A stretch of DNA of 64,000 bases from Tridacna crocea. Lineage: Eukaryota > Mollusca > Bivalvia > Cardiida > Cardiidae. A program made the position numbers and the translations under genes. The stretch is from the NCBI GenBank assembly GCA_943736015.1, contig OX031073.1, positions 31,601,210 through 31,665,209 of the forward strand, given 5' to 3'. Shown here piece by piece: positions 27,261 through 38,490 of the stretch; positions within the stretch are counted from its first letter, which is position 1, and every line of letters begins with the position of its first letter. The notes below the pieces were generated by a model. That model ran no database searches, had not been told where the DNA came from, and worked only from the letters and a program-made list of their open reading frames with translations.

Positions 27261-28610
27261 AGCTCCCCTGAGCACAACGTGCTCAAGGGGAGCTTCTATG
27301 ATCACCCGGTGTCCGTCGTCCGTCGTGCTTCGTCCGTCGTGCGTCGTCAACAATTCTTTAAAGATCAACTCCTCCTAAACCGCTGGGCCAATTTAAACCA
27401 AACTTGGCTGGAATGTTCCTTGGGAGGTCCTCTTTAAAAGTTGTGCACAGAATTTGATTCCGTCAAAAACTCTGGTTGCCATGGCAACCAAATGAAATTT
27501 TTTAGCAAATTCTTTAAAAATCTTCTTCTCTGAAACCGCAGGTCAGATTTTGAAATAATTTCACAGATATATTCCTTGGGTGACCCTTTTCAAAAACTGT
27601 TCGTGAAATTTTGATCCGTCGAAAAATGTGGCTCTGGTGAATGGGGGCTACTTGCACTAAAAAGAAATGAAGGAATTCTTAAAAATTCTTCTTCTCTGAA
27701 ACCGCTGGTCAAATTTTGAAATAATTTCGCAGATATGTTCCCTGGGTGACCCTTTTCAAAAATTGTTCGTGAGATTTTGATCCGTCAAAAAATGTGGCTC
27801 TGGTGAATGGGGGCTAATTGCACTATATACATGTAGAAATGAAGGAATCCATAAAAATTCTTCTTCTCTGAAACCGCTCGTCAGATTTTGGAATAATTTC
27901 ACAGAGATGTTCCTTGGGTGACCCTTTTCAAAAATTGTTCGTGAAATTTTGATCCGTCAAGAAGCACGGCTCTGGTGAATTGGGGCTACTTGCACTGTGC
28001 AGAAATTAAGAAATTCTTAAAAATTCTTCTTCTCTGAAACCGCTGGTCAGAATTTTAAATAATTTCACAGAGATGTTCCTTGGATGACCCTTTCCAAAAA
28101 ACTTTTCGCGAAATTTTGATCCGTCAAGAAACACGGCCCTTGTGAATGGGGGCTACTTGCACTATGGGGAAATGAAGAAATTCTTAAAAATTCTTCTTCT
28201 CTGAAACCACTGGTCAGAATTTGAAATAATGTCACAGAAATGTTTCTTTGGTAACCCTTTTCAAAAGTTGTTCGCAAAATGCTGATTTGTCAAGAAACAT
28301 GGCTCTGGTGAATGGGGGCTACTTGCACTATTTGGCCATGAAGAAATTCCTTTTCTCTGAAACTGATAATCAGATTTTGAAATAATTTCACAGAAATGTT
28401 TCTTGGATGACCCTTTTCAAAAATTGCTTGAGAAATTTTGATCCATCAAGAAACATGGCTCTGATGGCTGTGGGCTATTTACACTATACAGACCTCAAGA
28501 AATTCTTAAAAATTCTTCTTCTCTGAAATGGCTGATTAAAATTTGAAAAATTTGGCTATGGTTCTCTCAGAATTTCAAGTGAGCGACCCAGGGCCATCTT
28601 GGCCCTCTTG
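27261..28610 (+). mobile_element. Palindrome-ended dispersed element, long copy
   Basis: Starts AGCTCCCCTGAGCACAACGT, the best-preserved version of the terminal palindrome, and ends GGGCCATCTTGGCCCTCTTG. Again about six internal units of roughly 160 bp. Confidence 0.85.
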
Positions 28611-28619
28611 TTTTATTTC

Positions 28620-29550
28620 TATTACAGTCAAACATCTCGTTTCTTCTAGACAAATATACGTAGTAAAACTCCTTATTTATGTTGTTTATCATAAGCCAGG
28701 GAAAACATTATTTGTTTATTTAATGAAATACCATGTCATTGAAAAATGGGGGCTTAATGTAAAATTTCTTTATGGACCAATAACAAAATACCTTGTATGC
28801 ATGTACCTCTTTTATGTTTGTATCATACAAGGTCTTTTTCGACAGGGGAGGAGGTAGGGAGAATTTGAACCCATTTAAATCTTTGATTGCTATGGCAACA
28901 ATCTACCTCCCCCCCCCCATCCCCATTTCCCCCCCCCCCCCCAAAAAAAAAGAAAAAGAAATATTAAAAATCTTCTCCAATGGGGCAGATTGGAATTCAA
29001 ATTGGCATAAATTATCTTTTGATAAACGTCTTTCAGAGTTCTTGATATAATTTTGATCTGGCAAAGAAGTTGCGTGCTAAAGCTTAATTTAACTGAAGTT
29101 CACAACAAGCTTTTTTTAAGCTTATTGTAATGATCTAGGGAAATGGCTCAATTTGCCCATTACAGATGCATCGTAATTTGTCAGCGCTTATCACTTTTTG
29201 ATCATAAAATGACTTGTATTTATATAATTATATACGTTTTTCGTATAGAAAATGTTCAATTTTAATCATGACGATTTTTTTTTTTTGTTTTTCATCTGAT
29301 GTTAATGGTGGTGTTCTGATGAGTTAAATTAATAACATGAAGTAAACTTTGCGTTGTTCATTTTTGCCCTAAACTTTGCCATTCATGCTAAAGAAAAAAA
29401 AAAGGGTATTCTGTTTAGTTTTAAAAATCTTGTCAAGGGACTCTTAGATATGGATCCCTTAGTCTGCTATGTAGGTAAAACAAAACTCATGCTGATAGTA
29501 AAAACCTAAATGCTATTATTTCAAATTTATCTTTGGAGGAAAATAACTCT
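28620..29550. other. Intergenic, no gene seen
   Basis: AT-rich sequence with C-rich runs at about 28907-28945 followed by A-rich tracts. No exon, RNA gene or recognised element. Confidence 0.5.
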
Positions 29551-29555
29551 TTTAT

Positions 29556-29622
29556 CGGACAGTGTAGATCCAAGATCAGACTGCACCTTCTGTGCAGTCT
29601 GATCTTGATCTACACATTCCGC
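29556..29622. repeat. GATCAGACTGCA hairpin element
   Basis: GTAGATCCAAGATCAGACTG pairs with CAGTCTGATCTTGATCTAC; near-perfect stem. Confidence 0.8.
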
Positions 29623-30170
29623 TCAAGGTCAGTGAATCGCGCATAGCTACCTATTGGTGTAACTTCATTGACATTTTGCATGATTGAGATTTCGTTAGAC
29701 CTATGTGAAGGCGTATTCACAGACATTATTATGGCATGTGAAAAACTTTTTACTTGTTTAAGGTTAGGCTTAATTTTTGCTATGACATTGCAACATGCAC
29801 TTCTATGGTTAAACAATTGTATAAAATGCACGGTTACTTTTGTTGAAAACGTTCAGGTTTTTTTGCGCGTTTAAATAAACGGATTGTTGTTTTGCAATCA
29901 GTGACTCAAGTCTATTTTCATTACTCCGGATACATAGAGGATATTTGTGTTTTACGATGAAAGATCCAGGAAATCCATTTCATGTAACAACCAACTAAAT
30001 CCTGAGGTAAAATGGTCCATAGACATGCAGAAAATTGACCAATAGCGAAAGGTTTTGGCCCATTTTTATCCGTGCTGACTGCCTAGGCTGACCTAGGTTG
30101 ATGGAATTGAAGATACTTTATACAGCATGTTGAAAGCTGTTTTTGCCAGAGCATTAGCAATACATGACAG

Positions 30171-30398
30171 TTAACCCATTACCACTCAATCCCTACTTTT
30201 GACGCCCCTGAGAAAGAAGCCTTTAGGAAACATTGTGGGAAAAGGAGAAAATGCTGGTAACCAGCATTTTCTCCTTTTCCCACAATGTTTTCTACCCTTC
30301 TCAAAACAAATTTCAAATTTTCAGTCACTTTTATTTTGTCGTCTGCAAATGCTTTCGATTTGGACAAACCTAAAATTTTGTCGTTTGGTAATGAGTTT
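30171..30398 (-). mobile_element. TTAA MITE
   Basis: TTAACCCATTACCACTCAAT to GTTTGGTAATGAGTTTA; perfect core. Confidence 0.87.
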
Positions 30399-30496
30399 AC
30401 ACTTATCCTGCTAAAAAATTAAAATTAAATTTTCAATTTGATACTAATAACTAAAAAAATTCTGATTCAAATTTATGAAAATATATCTCCTTACTG

Positions 30497-30560
30497 GACA
30501 GTGTAGATCAAAGATCAGACTGCACGTTCTGTGCAGTCTGATCTTGATCTGAGCTGTAGG
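30497..30560. repeat. GATCAGACTGCA hairpin element
   Basis: GATCAAAGATCAGACTGCAC pairs with GTGCAGTCTGATCTTGATCT. Confidence 0.8.
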
Positions 30561-30803
30561 GCCAGCGAGTCTAGCTTAGCAGCCAAAGGTCCACTAGGTA
30601 AACCTACATGCTAAATTTGGTGGCCCTAGGCCGTATGGCTAGGTAGTAGAAGAATTTTATAAGCCCATATAAAACCTGTGACCCTCGGGCCGGGTCCAAG
30701 AAAAAAGATTGGAGAAAGTAGGGGGTGTGCAGATAGGTGTAGAGTGTTCGGCCTAATGCTGAAGATTTCGTCTATAGTAAAGCATATATAGAGAAAAACA
30801 ATT

Positions 30804-30945
30804 AATAAAACATTTTCTCCTTTTCCCGCAATGCTTTCTGCTCCTTTCAAAACATAATTTATCGTTTGATCTATATTTCTTAAGTCGTCTGCAAAAGCTT
30901 CCAATTTGAAATACTCTAAAATTTTTATGTTTGGTAAATATTTAA
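30804..30945 (-). mobile_element. TTAA MITE, right half
   Basis: Begins in the core (AAACATTTTCTCCTTTTCCC) and runs to ATGTTTGGTAAATATTTAAA; the left half is gone. Confidence 0.65.
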
Positions 30946-31184
30946 ATTCAACAGGTGAAGGGGTAAAAAAATCAAAAGTCTTATCATGTATGTTGATTTG
31001 CAAAACAGACAAAAACAAAAACGAGGCAAAAAAGAAAATATTTTTCTGAATCATTGCGTGCTTGTGTATCATTGGAGGATCAAAGAACACAGATGAATGG
31101 AATTTGTCGGTTCTGTTGTAGGCGGTATTTTTTGGGGAAATATACGAATGCCTTTTATTTATGACCAGAATATTAGATTTCAAA

Positions 31185-32640
31185 GAGACTAGATTGAGAC
31201 AATCGAGTAGTATAGTAGTAATGTCACGTTATAAAACACGTGACATTGGTGAGCCATCTCCCACTCGTACGTCTGCACGTTGCAAGTAACGTTTAAATAT
31301 AAATTTTCATTAATCCGTGTATTTTTCCCCGTATTTTCCCAGCGAGACGATCTCCAACACTAGATCGTTTTATATTTACTATGAGACGACTGCGACATAA
31401 ATAAAATCGGTGACCAGGGGGAACTTACACTATTCCTTAGCTCAACATGATGAAGGCTATTCTTAGACATGTCGCTAACGGTACAAAATACTATAGATGG
31501 CGCGAGGAGATAGATATATTTGAAAGAAATCGCTTGAAAAATTCCAATATATATGTTTCGGGAGACATCAGAAATAGAGCGTTTTTTTTTTTCTTTTGTA
31601 CTTTGTCCTACAATGCTCTCCAAAGTTGCCCTCTCAGTGGAAACTTCGTTTACGATAATACGGTGAAAGTTTTCTCAGAGATTCCCATGAAAATAACCAC
31701 AATATCAGTTACTGTGAAAACTATCGCCAAATTAATTACAGTGAATAAGTTGTAGACTTGTTTAATTACGTGATGTATCTCTCAGTTTAACGTCATGTTG
31801 ACATTTTTCACAGGTGATTTCTGAAAACACCGAATGACGAGCCGATCCCATGACATAGGCCTACTACTAGTATTAGCAATATCATACGGACGCAGTTGAT
31901 CTATCCTCTGCGTGTCATAATTATGCTACAATGACTAGTTTATTACGTACAAGTGAACAGCTTCAAAAAAGGTGATAAAAACCCCACACAACAATTTCAC
32001 AAACATCCACACCTATTTTATCAAAATAAACCTGGCGAATAGGTCTGTCATGAAAGATTTCAAGCGGAAGTAGTCTACCTACACTCTCCATCAACATCTC
32101 TTCTCGACTATCTTAAAGACGTTCATGACAAATTCTTCCAACGGACAGATTTTTTTTAAACTTTGCACATACAAAGCTCATCATGTCTCTTGTAGATTAC
32201 AATGAAAAAAAATGGGGGTCCCTGTGCTCGTTTCCGAGAAATTCGCTTTTGAAAAAGGTATATACAGTAACAAAATTCAGCATATACTGGATTTAACACA
32301 CTTTCTTTGAATTAAACAGGAAAATTGCCAGAAGAATATACAAATATACATCACTTTAAAGAAAAATAATTCAGTTTTGCACAAAAAACATATAAAAGCC
32401 TGGTTCTGAGCATGGCAAATGTACCAATATGCATTTTATATATAGAACATTATGTTAAAAAGGGAGATAATTTGACCGGATTAAGGGTTAATTTTCAACA
32501 AAAACATACCTTCTAACGGACAGATTTTTTTTTTAAATTTCCACAATCATAGTACTTATAAATCTTGACAATAAGAAAAAATAAAAATGGCACCTACCCG
32601 TGCTTCTTTCCCCAGGAAAAAGGGTTGAAGGTCACATTGG
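31185..32640. other. Intergenic, repeat debris
   Basis: No gene recognised. A small palindrome GTCACGT..ACGTGAC lies at 31221-31243. Two diverged copies of an ACGGACAGATTTTTTTT repeat lie near 32141-32250 and 32515-32630, both followed by a phrase ending CGTGCTTCTTTCC or CTGTGCTCGTTTCC. Confidence 0.45.
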
Positions 32641-32654
32641 AAGTTAATTTTTTT

Positions 32655-32760
32655 CAAGGAAAGGGATAAAAGCTCGGCTGACATGATGGAAAAAGGAAAA
32701 ATTATTCAGTGGAAGAAATTTTCCCTTTTCCCACAGTATTTTTCAAAGAGGAAATAGCTC
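32655..32760. mobile_element. MITE-like hairpin, variant
   Basis: GGAAAAAGGAAAAATTATTC and GAAATTTTCCCTTTTCCCAC form a diverged core hairpin; the arms are not convincing. Confidence 0.4.
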
Positions 32761-33306
32761 TACTTCAAGAAATAGGTATACTTCAACAGCTTCAATTTTC
32801 TGCCTGTTTCATTGTTTGCTGTGTAACTCGACTTTTTTCCAGCTAATTCTTTACCAGTTATATCATCCTTACACTGGCAGGTTAGTTTTGATGCTATCAC
32901 CTTCTCCGGAAAGGATAGCATGACAACTGGCCTGCCAGTTTCAGGAAAACGTCAGAAGCTGTGTCATTTTCATCGTTGGATGGCTGACATTGCGTAAAAA
33001 ATTCCCTTTTCCACGACAGATAAGCATTCGTTTTGGTGAAAACTTCCCCTTTTTATTTCAACCATAGAATACCATGGCTAGTGCAACAGTGCCATTACCA
33101 TCCATAGAATGTTCTTCCTGTAAAAGTGCACCATCGGTCCGCTGTTACTATTGCCATTTGTGCGAAAAATAGATAATAGCGCTGATAGTTTTACTATCTG
33201 TGAGAAATACACATGCGCAGTATGGATGCGCGTAAACATTTATACCAAACGTCGTTAAATATAGGTCGCCGGCGTCTGCCGGGCGACCAATAAACTCAAC
33301 TCTCCA

Positions 33307-33515
33307 CCAGTGTGGTGTCCGTGGTCGTGAGGTAGAGCGTCAGCCTCATAACCTAAAGGTCCTGAGTTCGATACCCGGGAGCGGGTGTCAGCATTGGGAT
33401 TTTTCATAGGCCCACACATTCGGCGCGAGTACTGGTGTAGTTCCCAGAGAGCCGAATCGAGAGAGATTAGTATAAGTTGTAAGAACTTGTTTCTCAATCG
33501 ATGTAATATAAATAT
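33307..33515 (+). mobile_element. tRNA-derived SINE
   Basis: A box GAGGTAGAGCGTCAGCC and B box GAGTTCGATACCC at tRNA-like spacing; the tail is GAGAGATTAGTATAAGTTG and TTGTTTCTCAATCGATGTAA. The same tail is found reversed at 22333-22405. Confidence 0.75.
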
Positions 33516-33517
33516 GT

Positions 33518-33741
33518 TTAACTCTTTACCAGATGATAAAGTGTTATAGTCCTTCGTATGTAAGCATGCACAGAAGACAAATATGGCTCAAAAGACGGCC
33601 TCTGGTTTATCTAGGTAGAAAAAATTGAAGGGAGAGAAAGGAGACAACGCTGTTCATAGCAGTATTGTCTCCTCTTGCCAAAGTATTGACATCTATAGTC
33701 ATCTTTCATAGAGTTGTTAATGCACAGGATAGTTTGTTTAA
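33518..33741 (+). mobile_element. TTAA MITE, variant core
   Basis: TTAACTCTTTACCAGATGAT to GATAGTTTGTTTAA. The core is GGAGACAACGCTGTTCATAG with a CAGTATTGTCTCC arm, unlike the usual palindrome. Its right TTAA is also the next copy's left TTAA. Confidence 0.7.
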
Positions 33742-33971
33742 CTCTTTACCAAACGACAAAATTATAGACTGTCCAAATTGAGAGCATTTGCAGACGGCAA
33801 AATAAAATTTAATGTGACAAAGAAACTGAAATTTGTTTTGGGAAGGGAAGAAAACATCGTGGGAAAAGAAGAAAATGCTGGTTACCAGCATTTTCTCCTT
33901 TTCCCACGATGTTTTCAACAGGCTTCTTTCACAGGGTCGTTAAAAGTCAGGATTGTGTGGTAAAGGGTTAA
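33738..33971 (+). mobile_element. TTAA MITE, complete
   Basis: TTAACTCTTTACCAAACGAC to GTGTGGTAAAGGGTTAA; intact core. Confidence 0.87.
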
Positions 33972-34590
33972 GAGTTAATTAACGTTGTTACCACTAACAG
34001 ATGTGTTGGTCCATAGATTATATCACTCGAAAGTAACTCCATAAACTGTCAATATTCCACACTACATAGAGTGACAGTAAACATTGTCTCAATGACCACA
34101 TTAAGCTTAAACTGCTAACAAAATGAAACAAAAATTTCACTCCAGTAATAATTAAGGTAAGACCCGTGTAATGCACTTCCGGTTAACATGGGGCAAAATT
34201 CTAATTGGTTGATAAATAAGGATAAATAAGGATTTATGCAGAAATAATAGTATTAGTTTTGCACATTTCTAACGGATCAGAAATTCCGTTTATGTCTTTC
34301 TTGAAATTATTTTTTGATACTTTAGTTAGTTCTCTGAGAAGGGAGGTAATTATTGTCTCTTTTTGAATTGAGAATATGGTGATTTTAGATTTATAAATGA
34401 TAATTTAAAGAAGGAATAAAATGCAAAAAATGAATTGGTGAAAGTAGTTCAATAATACTCATTTTTAATTATAGCTAATTTTGCAGGATGATATTTTTGT
34501 GGAAATAGCGGTTTTCCATTACATAGGTCTTACCTTAATAACAAAATTTGAAAGTTGGTTTTACCGTAAAGAACATATCGTATCTTGCAT
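33972..34590. other. Intergenic, no feature seen
   Basis: AT-rich. TAAGGTAAGACCCGTGTAAT and ATAGGTCTTACCTTAAT at the two ends (34153 and 34524) are roughly inverted and may delimit a decayed element of about 390 bases. Confidence 0.4.
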
Positions 34591-34640
34591 TGTAGATTGA
34601 AGACCAGACTGTATGTCTGATCTTAGTCTACACTGTCGGC
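34591..34640. repeat. GATCAGACTGCA hairpin element, short
   Basis: GTAGATTGAAGACCAGACTG and GTCTGATCTTAGTCTACAC pair; a shorter loop than other copies. Confidence 0.65.
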
Positions 34641-34677
34641 TATGAAGTGCCCCGAGTGGCGTTAAGCAGCTTAGGTG

Positions 34678-34891
34678 TTAAACCTTTACCAAAAAATCCC
34701 TGATTAAAGTCTCTAAAAACATTGTGGGAAAAGAAGAAAATGCTGGTAACCAGCATTTTTTTTCCTTTTCCAACAATGTTTTCTACCCTACTGATAACAA
34801 ATTTCAATTTCTGAGACACGTTTATTTTGTATTTCTGCAAGTGCTTTAAATTTGGACAAGTCTAAATTTTTGTCGTCTTATGAAGGGTTAA
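34678..34891 (-). mobile_element. TTAA MITE
   Basis: TTAAACCTTTACCAAAAAAT to GTCTTATGAAGGGTTAA; core intact apart from extra Ts. Confidence 0.8.
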
Positions 34892-35127
34892 GCGAGCAGC
34901 CAGTACTGCGCGAACACGTATTGACTTCATGCACCTGTTTTATAACGGCGCATTTACAGTTACCCTTTCCCACAATGTTTTATCCCCTTTCGAAGACAAA
35001 TACAATACGGATACTTGAAAAACACTTAAGGACATATGTCTATGTCACATTTTTTTTTGTTCGCAGATGTTCCCTTTTTCTTACACTTTTTTACATTCCG
35101 TACCTCAGTTTGAGTTGAGTGTAGGAC

Positions 35128-35245
35128 CCCCCCCCCCTCCAGAACAAAGCCCTCCCCTCCAGAACAAAGCCCCCCCCAAAGCCCCCTCCCCCGGACAACA
35201 CCCTTACTGGACAAAAGCCCCCCCCAGGACAAAACCCTCGTTGAT
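35128..35245. repeat. C-rich minisatellite
   Basis: Repeats of CCAGAACAAAGCCC and GGACAAAAGCCCCC. The same motif resumes at about 36031-36070 (GGATAAAACC, AGACAAAACCCCC) after an inserted LINE fragment. Confidence 0.75.
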
Positions 35246-36035
35246 TTGATCGTTTGTCAAATAAATTATGTAATGGTTCATTATCATCACGCGATTGGTG
35301 GAAAGTGCTTAAAAGTTTTATCAAACCTTCTTCTTCTGAATGCTTACCACCACTCTATGATACTGACAACGATACAATGGTCACTGATGTTAATGCCAAA
35401 GCAAGTTTACTCAATTCATTCTTTGTTACTCAAACTAGACTAAATGAAAACGATCATGCCTTACCAACTGAACTCTTAGAAAATGATCAGTATTCTTTAA
35501 CTTCAGTATTCATCGATTCTTTGGAAGTCAGGAACGTGCTTATAAATCTAAATGTTGAAAAAGCTCCAGGACCTGACGGTATCAGTAACATCATTTTACG
35601 CGAGTCAGCGAACCAGTTGGCTAATCCCTTATGTCAATTCTTTAACTTCAGCTTGGAGACTTGTAAACTACCCCTTTCATGGAAGATGTCTAATGTCTGT
35701 CCAGTTTTTAAGAATGGTGATCCTTCCCTAATGAAGAAATCTTTTTGAAAGTTCAGTCGTATATAAGGGAAAGTAAGCGTTTTAACGAATGATTTTCAAA
35801 AAGGTCCACCTCTACCTCTCTCTGTCTCTCTTTCTCTCTTTTTGTCTCTCTTTCTCCAGCTTGCTCACCAATTTTTGTATGTATATGTTTGTTTTTTTTC
35901 TTTTTCTCATTTTCTTTATTTCTGTCATGTGGATGTTGTTGCTTTGGAAAGGGACTCTATAAGCTCTTATCAGCTTTCGTCCCAATCCATTTGTATGTTT
36001 ATATATACAATAAAATATGTTTAAACTAAACTAAC
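35245..36035 (+). mobile_element. Non-LTR retrotransposon remnant (reverse transcriptase fragment)
   Basis: The frame at 35254-35748 encodes part of a LINE reverse transcriptase, with KAPGPDGISNIILRES, an N-terminal RT motif typical of Jockey/CR1-like elements, then PLSWKMSNVCPVFKNGD. The catalytic YADD region and everything after is missing: the frame ends at 35746-35748 and the sequence passes into a pyrimidine-rich 3' tail with an AATAAA near 36009. AACCCTC on both sides is a candidate target-site duplication. Defective. Confidence 0.8.
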
Positions 36036-36074
36036 CCTCACAGGATAAAACCTCCTTAAGACAAAACCCCCATC

Positions 36075-37400
36075 ATATATAAAGGCTCAAAAATCAGCAT
36101 ATATTTTTCATATTCTCTTATTGTTTTCCTTTTTACTTTGTTTCTTAAACAGGTTTAGATAAAATAGAACAAAAAATTTCAATGGACTTGCAATAGGAAA
36201 GGTGAACTCTGAATATTTAGGAACAGAAAACATCATTAGAAGAGGGGATAACACAATCACTTGATTCCATGTCCTTGATGTGAAGAAATATAATATTGGC
36301 AAAGGAGAAATTAGTTTGAAAGGCAATTTCTCACTTTCCCTAAATATTATCGTCCCTATTTGATGCCTAATTTTTAATTCACACACATGTAACCCATTAC
36401 CAGATAACAAAAAATTAGATTGGTCAAAATTGAAACAAGTCGCAAATGAAATCAACCATGAAAGGCAGTTACATCTTTAATAAAAAAATCACTGTTAGAA
36501 TCACTCAAAATTTGAGAAAACACATAATTTTAACAGTTTTAAAGTATTCAAAACAAGTCTCTTTGATTTAAAGAAAAAATCAAACATGAACGGCAGTTAC
36601 ATCTTTAGCCTTTAATTATACTTGATTTGGGTTTGTTTTTCAAAGTGTGTATTCCTGAAATTTACTTTGCATTCGCGAAAGTTACGGAATGTTTCCGTGA
36701 CCATTCGGAAAATAAGACAACCTCATGAGACACCGAGGCTTGAAATATAATTTTGATTTATGTAAATTACCTGGGTCGTGTTAAATGAACTAGGCAATCG
36801 TATATTTCTAGCTGTAATTAATAAGTCGGTTGCCCTTTTAAAAAATCTGGAAATCGCAGAAGCGGAAGAAAAATAGGAGATTTATGAATGACCAGGATGC
36901 CAAGTCACGCCAAAACAGATATTTATCATACAGGAAGGCAATTCATTTTGTTAATAAGTTAAAAATGAATCGTATTAAAATGTCCTCCTTGATATTCTCT
37001 TTTTTTTTTGCGATATTTTTCACAAGATATTAGAAAGTACCATTTCTGTGCAAAATAAATACTATATTTGTCTGCTGATATTTTTTGCATCAAAATGATT
37101 AGAAAATAAGAGTTTTAACATAATTCAACAGTATTATTTTAAACTGTTATTGACTGGTAGCATGAATATGATTAAAACTTTTGACTTGTAAAATAACAGT
37201 TTGCACATTTTTGTAATTACATGTACGGTTTGCTTTTTGTATTGAAAGTTGTTCCATAGAAACTATGAAGTATGAAATAATGGTATGCAATGATTGCAAT
37301 TAGTTTATTTACTTCCTAATAATGATATCAATAATAAACATTAGAGACCCCCAATATCAGTCAAAAGTATGTATGTTAAGAAATTTTCATTTAAAAATGT
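36075..37400. other. Intergenic, no gene seen
   Basis: AT-rich. A decayed MITE-like region lies around 36225-36450 (ACCCATTACCAGATAACAAA at its right end), and a short direct repeat AGGCAGTTACATCTTTA / CGGCAGTTACATCTTTA occurs at 36462 and 36591. Confidence 0.45.
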
Positions 37401-37402
37401 TT

Positions 37403-37631
37403 TTAACCCATTACCACACAATCCCTACTTTTGACGCCCCTGAGAAAGAAGCCTTTTGAAAACATTGTGGGAAAAGGAGAAAATGCTGGTAACCAGCATT
37501 TTCTCCTTTTCCCACAATGTTTTCTACCCTTTCCAAATCAATTTTCAATTTTTGATTCACATTTATTTTGTCATCTGCATATGCTTTCAATTTGGACAAG
37601 TCCAAAATTTTGTTGTGTGGTAAAGAGTTAA
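37403..37631 (-). mobile_element. TTAA MITE, complete
   Basis: TTAACCCATTACCACACAAT to TGTGTGGTAAAGAGTTAA; perfect core. One of the least diverged copies. Confidence 0.9.
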
Positions 37632-37654
37632 GTCATCAGCTGCAACTACGAAAG

Positions 37655-38115
37655 GGTTAAGTATGATCAGTTTCACTTATCAAACAACTAATTTTAGATT
37701 TTTTCATATTGAGAGAACATGCATTAAACACATCAAGATAGGATAAAACATTGTTGGAAAAGGAGAAATTGTATGTTATGAGCAAGAAAAGTAAAAGGAC
37801 ACCCATCTAAAATTGCAGTGTATGGGAAAGGGTTAAATATTGAAAGAATCTGCATACAACACATCAATATAGGGAAGTGTGGGAAAAGGAGAAATGTTGT
37901 TATCGACAGTTTCTCGTTTTCCTAAAATGTTTTCCAAAGCCAGCAGCTGAAGACTGGAGAAGTTTTAATGACAACTAGTTCCCCTTATCAAACAAATAAT
38001 ACCAGACTCTTACATATTGAAATAATCTATATACAATACATCAAGATAGATATAAAACATTCTGGGAAAATTAAAAATTGGCTTCTCCTTTTCTCAAAAT
38101 ACTTCTAGATTTTGT
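37655..38115 (+). mobile_element. Three decayed MITE-like units in a row
   Basis: Each has an ATCAAACAA(C/A)TAAT..AGA start, an ACATCAAGATAGG-like phrase and a GGGAAAAGGAGAAA-like half hairpin (37655-37836, 37845-37965, 37975-38115). Too diverged to place in a subfamily. Confidence 0.5.
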
Positions 38116-38216
38116 GAAATAAAAAGCTTTCTATACATCATATATACTGTATATATAAAACCTGCCCAATCGGCCGCCTGTATAAGAGCGCCACCTGCTT
38201 AATCTTTCAATTAGAA

Positions 38217-38490
38217 TAGTTGGTTGGTTGGTTGTATTGGGGTTTAACGCCACTTTAACAGCTATGGTCATATCATGGCGGTCCGTGACGCACGTGTTTC
38301 CTGGCTTTCTCAACCGGTACTAACACGACTTTCTTTCCAAAGCCACCGACTACTTTTCTCACATGCTTTTAGCAGAGGTGAGAGGCGAAAATACGCCGGA
38401 AAGAAAGCTCGTCTCATCCGCGTATAGAACTCACAACCACCAGGTCATGAGTCCAACATGCTCACCACTGAGCCACCCGGGCTACTAAAT
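38217..38490 (-). mobile_element. tRNA-derived SINE, reverse
   Basis: The reverse complement begins GTAGCCCGGGTGGCTCAGTG, with A-box-like and GAGTT-containing B-box-like segments, and ends at GGGGTTTAACGCCACTTT next to a GGTT(GGTT)n tract. Same family as 1758-2030. Confidence 0.75.

Noticed and set aside
30199..30414. Recurrent small open frames with ENIVGKGENAGNQHFLLFPQ-like peptides
   Set aside because: They are translations of the MITE hairpin and occur in both strands of most copies.
30626..31183. 185-codon minus-strand open frame
   Set aside because: Its middle is a MITE half and the remainder is AT-rich with no recognisable protein pattern.
35067..35249. Proline-rich open frame
   Set aside because: It is the translation of a C-rich minisatellite.
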